Assembly: GCA_019693395.1 (NCBI GenBank)
Contig: JAAMXP010002231.1
Span: 1 to 23,825, forward strand
From: Ettlia oleoabundans
Lineage: Eukaryota; Chlorophyta; Chlorophyceae; Chlamydomonadales
Direction: 5' to 3'
Length of the DNA: 23,825 nucleotides
Shown: positions 19,421 through 23,825 of the stretch, piece by piece
How positions within the stretch are numbered: the stretch's first letter is position 1
Layout of the letters: each line of letters opens with the position of its first letter
The notes under the pieces: model-generated
What the model was told of the DNA's origin: nothing
The model's input: only the letters and a program-made list of their open reading frames with translations
Database searches by the model: none
Position numbers and translations under genes: made by a program

Positions 19421-20798
19421 TTAGTACAGGCCCTTCACCTTCTTGTCTCCACCGATCTCAAAGTGCTTGCAGCGCTGCAGCAGGGCGTGGCAGGAATGTA
19501 GGGAGAGCGCACAGGGCGTCAGAACCCAGCACGTCACACGGGTCTGATATGAGTAGGCTGGGCAGGCAATGTTGATAGCTGGCGCCACACGTGTTCCGCG
19601 CCGATTCCAAAGTCCACAACAGTGACAGGTGCTCTTGCCAGTGCTGGTGGTGTGTTTGTGTGTGCCTCACAGATGTGCCCAAGCGGCAGTTTACCACCAC
19701 CCCCGCACACCTTGATGGCGTGCATATGCTGCGCCTTGCAGACAGTGCAAGCCAGACGGAGCACGATCTTCTTGGTGGTCTTTGCCTGCAGATACGGGCA
19801 CCGTGGCCACAACAACAGCACAACAGCTGTCAGCAAACAGTCTGTCAATAGGCACAGAAGGTGGAGAAACACCCCTGCAACTGTGAACAACTGGTCAACC
19901 AGCCAGCCATCTACAGCTCAATATTGCGTCCTAGTACAGCTGCCAGGCTAACTTACAGCCAGTGGCTGTCCTGCTGACGCTGCATTCATAGCTGAACAAC
20001 TCTACCGTCACACAAAGGCCAGCATAACTTTCTGCACGCTTGCAGGCCGCTGTTTAAGCAGGCTGAACACCGCCACTCTGGCTGTCATCAAATGGAAACA
20101 GCTGTCCTCGCAGCACCTTGTGCCGCTGTCGCTGCTGATGCTTGCTGCTGATGCCGCACTTGAAGGCTGCTGTCGCTCATGCTCTAAGGGCTGCAGCTGA
20201 TCATCTGCTGACTTGTTTGGCTGGAACGAGGCAGTACAGCGCAGCGTACCTTCTTGTGGAACACAGGCTTGGTCTGACCACCATAGCCCGACTGCTTACG
20301 GTCGTAACGCCGCTTGCCTGCACACAGCGACAACAGGGTCAGTCTCCAGCCACACTGCAGCTGGTGGCAGCTCTGATGTTGTGCTGAAATTGGTTATTTC
20401 CCAAGTCCACATCCACTATCAGCTGCTCGTATCTGTGACTTAAGCTGCAAATACAGCTTTGCCTGCCACAGCAAAAGCAGGCGGTGTGTGCCCAACGTCT
20501 GCCCTGCGCGGGTGCCGCCACGCACCCTGGGCATACAGGGATGCCTTGCCGGTCTTGTACTGGGTGACCTTGTGCATGGTGTGCTTGCGGCACTCCTTGC
20601 CCTTGCAGAAGGCCTTCTTGGTCTTCGGGACGTTCACCTGCAGCACCGATGATTGACAAGCTGGGCGGGCGGCTGGCGCTGCAGGACGTATCCCTGGTGC
20701 CCGGGAGCGCTATCCGAGCAGCCGTTGGGCCTAGCCGGCGATGCGGGCCTTCCCCCACCGCTGCCTCATGCCGGCCATGCACCGGCCTCGCTCACCAT
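19421..20798 (-). CDS. RPL44: 60S ribosomal protein eL42 (L44/L36a)
   Basis: Cytosolic large-subunit ribosomal protein near the E site. Minus-strand exons: 20798-20796 (ATG only), 20637-20526, 20317-20250, 19785-19711, 19474-19421; 312 nt, 103 residues. The protein is near-canonical: [72 protein letters not shown], ending DKKVKGLY. Zinc-binding cysteines C12, C17 and the CTVC pair are present. The first coding exon is just the start codon, spliced at ATG/gtgagc, an arrangement common in ribosomal protein genes. Residue 56 is proline; substitution at this site (Pro to Gln) is known in yeasts to give cycloheximide resistance, so this allele is of the sensitive type. TGTAA lies 76 nt after the stop. 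Divergent from the next gene. Confidence 0.96.
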
Positions 20799-21059
20799 TT
20801 TGCCCGCGACCACTGGCCCACACCCAAGGCAAGAAAGGGAGCGAATGGGGAGGGAGGCTGGGGAAGAGCGCGGACCCTGGCCTTCAGGAGGTACGCTGTA
20901 CTTCTCGGTCCGTGCCGAACGAAATGTGCGACAAAAAATCGTCTCGCAGCATTGCAGTAGAACACCCTATCAGTACTACAGTGTGAAAACTACGCTTGAG
21001 TGTGCACTACTCGCGTAAACCCCGTTCACTCCCTTGTTGTGGCAGCCAAGCAGCGACAG
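20799..21059. promoter_or_regulatory. Divergent promoter region eL42 / small membrane protein
   Basis: 261 bp between two outward start codons. The 5' UTR of eL42 is immediately right of 20798. No clear TATA box was seen. Confidence 0.5.
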
Positions 21060-21543
21060 ATGGCGATCAGCAACTTTTTGCTTACGATAGGTGACAATTC
21101 GGCAGCTTGACGCCCTGTGCTTCCGACCAGATTGCCGCCACCTACCGCCCCGCCCGCTTGCCAACCCGCTACAACTGAGCGACCTCCTTTTGCTGTGCAG
21201 TGGGTGTGGGCGCGGTGGCAATGCTGATGAGCAAGGACATCAAACAGTCATCAGCCGTATTGCGGCGTAACATGCGACACATTCGCACTTGGCTGGAGGA
21301 GCAGAGCACTGCGGCAGAGTGAGCGCCCGCGCCTGGCCTCGGTGCTGCTCTGCTCCTCGCCCGTCCCACACTCACATGCATGTCTCAACTTGCATTCCCC
21401 ACCGGAACGTGCTGAAGGTCCTGATTGTTATTATTTGTGATGGCTGCAGGCAGGCAGCCAAGCAGGACATAAAGCAGGTAGCGGAGCACAAGCCGCCGCC
21501 GCCAGGCGAGGGCAGCAAACCTGACGCGCCCAAGCAGCCGTAG
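21060..21543 (+). CDS. Unidentified 80-residue single-pass membrane protein
   Basis: I do not recognise this family with confidence. Exons: 21060-21090, 21201-21318, 21450-21543; 243 nt, with phase-consistent GT-AG introns. The N-terminus MAISNFLLTIVGVGAVAMLM is one hydrophobic helix (about 4-20). A conserved-looking helical part follows, SKDIKQSSAVLRRNMRHIRT then WLEEQSTAAE, with alternating basic and acidic patches. The tail is Pro/Lys-rich and probably disordered (HKPPPPGEGSKPDAPKQP). The short uncleaved helix followed by positive charge suggests an N-anchored protein of mitochondria or plastid envelope, but that is inference. The start is supported because splicing its G to TG rebuilds a continuous hydrophobic helix. 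Divergent from eL42, convergent with the Q/P-rich gene. Confidence 0.65.
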
Positions 21544-21946
21544 GCGGGTGCTGCAGGCGCCTGCCCCTTAGTTGTCCTCAGCTCTTTTCTCTTCGCTTTT
21601 TGTACAAATATTTTCCCTGTACTGTGCTGCAAATTCATGGCACACCCCAACATAATGACACATGTGACATTGTGGCCTGAATCTCCGCCCTTGCTTCTCC
21701 CTCTTGGCTTGTTCTGTATGCTGGATTTCATGCATTTCGCCCAAAAGAATACTTACACTCGTTCGTTTCATGCGTAGCACACAAATTTACAACGGTTTGA
21801 CACATGCCCAATTGTGGATTGGAATGAGAAGACGGGAACAGGCAGGTGTACACATTACACAGACATACAAACAGGCGCCAGCAGCGGTCTCTAGGCAGTA
21901 GGTTTCAGTGCCAGCTTTGCATCTGCTGCGCTGACATGCAGACACA
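21544..21946. other. Convergent 3' UTR region between small membrane gene and Q/P-rich gene
   Basis: 403 nt with no supportable exon. TTACA at 21855-21859 gives a minus-strand TGTAA 88 nt after the Q/P-rich gene's stop. I see no plus-strand TGTAA for the small gene; tgtac near 21601 is the nearest look-alike. Confidence 0.5.
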
Positions 21947-23115
21947 TCATTGGCGGCGCTGCAGCGCGGCAAAGGGGTTGCCATGCGCAAACCCGCCCTG
22001 CTGAGGCTGCTGCTGCGGGGCAAACTGTGCGCCGCCAAAGCCGGGTTGGGGCGGGCCCAAGCCGCCATCAAACTGCCCTGGCTGCTGCTGGAAGGCGGGC
22101 GGGGCAGGTGTGAAACCACCAAAGCCTCCCGGAGGCTGCATTGGGCCCCCCGGGCCACCAAAGGAGCCACCCGCAAACCTGGCGCCACCCACAGGCTGCT
22201 GCGGTGGGCGGAAGCCAAACTGCTGCGGGTGCTGCATGGGAGGCGGCTGTTGGAAGCCAAACTGCGGCTGCATGGGCGGCTGCATGGGTGGACGCTGTTG
22301 GTAGCCAAACTGCTGTGGCGGGCGGAAGCCAGACTGTTGCGGGTGCTGCATGGGGGGCGGTTGCTGGTAGCCAAAGTGCGGGAGCATGGGGGGGGGCTGG
22401 TACATGCTGCCGCCCTGTTGTCTGCCATACACAGGCTGCACACCCGCCCCAGGGTACTGCTGCTGCTGTTGCCGCCCCATGTGCAGGCTGTGCTGCAGCA
22501 TGCGGTGAGCACCGTCGCCCAACAGACCCGGCGGCGGCGGCCGCTGACCGTGGAAGCCACCTCCCCGACGCGGCGCCTCGTGCCACAGCGGCTGCTCAGG
22601 CGGCAAGTCGGCATCTGTGACCACAGGATCCTGCGGATTGGACAAGGTGAGAAGGCAGTCAGCACAGCCCAAAGTTAGAAGGTGATTCCAGGACAGGCAG
22701 AGAGGCAGGCAGCCGGTAGGTGGCCAACCCAGCAGGCGGAGGGGCCTAGCTGTGATCTGCTCCGGCTGCACACACTGTGGATCAAGCTGCGGCACACTCG
22801 ACACACTTGCTGGTTCGGCTGGCTGAGCGGCTTGCGACCGCGGCATGCACAGCTGGTGGAGGTTGCATCTCCCTTCTGCCCTGGCTACAACAGGGGTTAG
22901 CGGCACAGTGCGCTCCTCACCTCCTCCTTTGCCCCCTGCAGCAACTGTATCGAGTGCTTATGGTGCGGGGGCAGCTTGTACATGCAGCACACCACGCTGT
23001 TGCTGGTGATGTCGTCGCCAATACCGCGGTAGGGGGCGGGCATCACGGGGGAGCATGCCTCGCCACCAGGTGCAGCAATCAGCCCATTCATCCCCTCTGC
23101 ATCATTTGGGTGGGG

Positions 23116-23146
<31 letters not shown>

Positions 23147-23549
23147 CCATGAGGTGAAGGTGTAAGAAGGGCACAGTGGCAAAATAGCTGCAGGTAAGTG
23201 GTGCAAGCTGAGGCAGCAGCACATTGTGCAAGTTGGGGCAGCTGGCGCATTCAGCCCTGCACACGCATCTAGCACACCGCGCAGCACAGCCGCATGCCCT
23301 CCCACCGCACAATGCAGACACGGTCGCCAAAACCACTCCACCTGGTCCCCTGGAATTTACGGGCCCCCCCTAGTTGTACGCCCCCACCCATGTGACCTGC
23401 ACGCACCCGAGGCCTCAGGGTCCAGGGGTCGCGCCGCTGCCAGCTTGGCGGCATCGTCCAGGCCGCGGCACGCCTCTGCCACCTCAAACACGTCGGGTGC
23501 CAGGCTGTGGCTGCCCGCCACGTACAGCAGCTCAAGGCGCCGACCATTC
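21947..23549 (-). CDS. Q/P/G-rich protein with NPF motif near the C-terminus (partial, unidentified)
   Basis: The 3' part of a minus-strand gene whose 5' end lies beyond the right edge. Well-supported exons: 23096-22921 (EGMNGLIAAPGGEACSPV, YRGIGDDITSNSVVCCMYKL, IQLLQGAKEE) joined in phase 0 to 22630-21947 (DPVVTDADLPPEQPLW, then low complexity). The last exon encodes about 150 residues rich in Gln, Pro, Gly and Phe with repeated QPPPMQHPQQ units, ending HGNPFAALQRRQ. Upstream exons are likely at 23349-23278 and 23549-23407 (LELLYVAGSHSLAPDVFEVA, LDDAAKLAAARPLDPEAS), though the frame of the short one is unsure. Another exon may lie near 23746-23780 (DQYLYDLAGR). NPF is the ligand of EH domains, so an endocytic adaptor role is possible but unproven. 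I could not place the folded part in a family. Confidence 0.6.
22203..22390 (-). repeat. Imperfect coding repeats (FGYQQPPPMQHPQQ-like) in the Q/P-rich exon
   Basis: Three diverged units: HFGYQQPPPMQHPQQSGFRP, QFGYQQRPPMQPPMQPQ and FGFQQPPPMQHPQQFGFRPP. The similarity shows at both protein and DNA level, so they probably arose by recent tandem duplication. Likely disordered and variable in copy number. Confidence 0.75.
23115..23146 (+). repeat. (GCAG)8 microsatellite beside a splice acceptor of the Q/P-rich gene
   Basis: Eight exact copies. On the minus strand it reads (CTGC)8 and ends about 18 nt before the acceptor gatgcag at 23097, where a polypyrimidine tract is expected. Confidence 0.9.
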
Positions 23550-23825
23550 CTGTGGCAGGGTGGCATCAAAGGCGGACACGGTGCGGTTCCCGGGTAACAA
23601 GGGGAGCAATAGCTGAGGTGGCGCTGAAGACGAGCATGGTTGTTGCTAGGCCTGGTAGCGCTATTCGTTGTGGGCACTTGCGATCTTTGCAATGCTATAT
23701 GACCAGTTGGGCCACACCCCTGCTGGCTTGGGCGGTTGGAAGCAGACCCTCCCTGCCAGGTCGTACAAATACTGATCGCCCCGCGCGCCCCCTTCACCCA
23801 CACACACCCCCACACACACTCACAT
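23550..23825 (-). other. Right edge: mostly intron of the Q/P-rich gene, one possible exon
   Basis: Between the exon starting at 23549 and the window end I see no confident coding sequence. A short minus-strand stretch near 23746-23780 could encode GDQYLYDLAGR. The last about 40 nt are a C/A-rich tract (minus strand: TG-rich), typical of intronic low complexity. Confidence 0.35.

Noticed and set aside
21787..22665. Second minus-strand frame of 292 codons over the Q/P-rich exon
   Set aside because: Out of frame with the phase-consistent junction at 22630. It reads mostly Ser/Arg/Cys from shifted CAG/CCG codons and overruns the 3' UTR.
21950..22678. Plus-strand frame of 242 codons, Leu/Arg-rich
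   Set aside because: Antisense shadow of the Q/P-rich exon. Leu/Arg content comes from reversed CAG and CCG codons.
23115..23146. Regular repeat as a possible CRISPR array
   Set aside because: Pure tetranucleotide microsatellite without spacers in a eukaryotic intron.
1..23825. Transposon, integrated virus or bacterial gene transfer
   Set aside because: I saw no transposase, reverse transcriptase, integrase or viral capsid motifs, no terminal repeats, and no intron-free block of foreign composition.

Overview
The window is nuclear DNA of a green alga, most likely a core chlorophyte (Chlorophyceae or Trebouxiophyceae). The reasons are: many short spliceosomal introns (about 95-465 nt, nearly all GT-AG with acceptors of the type tgcag); GC-rich coding sequence with G/C third positions; (CAG)n and Q/P-rich tracts; TGTAA motifs, the chlorophyte poly(A) signal, downstream of many stop codons; and a plant-type gene set (group I WRKY factor, plastid VIR3-like M41 protease, DUF3593 plastid membrane protein). 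I cannot name the species. There are no bacterial operons, CRISPR arrays, tRNAs, rRNAs or complete mobile elements that I can see.

Layout, left to right. 1-669 (+): last exons of an ABCG half-transporter. 1168-2940 (+): plastid membrane metalloprotease-like protein of the FtsH M41/VIR3 type, six exons, one GC-AG intron. 3646-7598 (+): group I WRKY transcription factor with two WRKY domains, seven exons. 7954-11218 (-): Mediator subunit MED13, carrying only the C-terminal MID/PIWI-like half. 11468-12400 (+): kinetochore protein SPC24, divergent from MED13. 12628-13862 (-): DUF3593 plastid membrane protein. 14177-15969 (+): mitochondrial ATP synthase OSCP, divergent from the DUF3593 gene. 16446-17505 (+): FAM136A-type mitochondrial CX3C protein. 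17855-18783 (+): CRIPT. 19421-20798 (-): ribosomal protein eL42 (L44/L36a), whose first coding exon is just the ATG. 21060-21543 (+): an unidentified 80-residue single-pass membrane protein, divergent from eL42. 21947 to the right edge (-): the C-terminal part of an unidentified Q/P/G-rich protein ending close to an NPF motif.

The genes do not form a pathway. They are independent housekeeping and regulatory genes packed with 230-700 nt between coding regions, with three divergent pairs (MED13/SPC24, DUF3593/OSCP, eL42/small membrane protein) that probably share promoter regions of about 250-315 bp. Gene models were built by hand. For ten of the twelve genes every exon junction is phase-consistent and the summed coding length is a multiple of three. 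The ABCG gene is cut by the left edge and the Q/P-rich gene by the right edge; the upstream exons of the latter and the first exon of the FAM136A gene are the least certain.

Most worth a second look: an apparent UBZ4-like C2HC zinc finger in an open stretch between the two WRKY domains that a strong splice donor would remove; the N-terminally short MED13; simple repeats that double as polypyrimidine tracts at two splice acceptors; and a perfect 12-bp hairpin inside a short intron. I found no clearly new multi-gene system.
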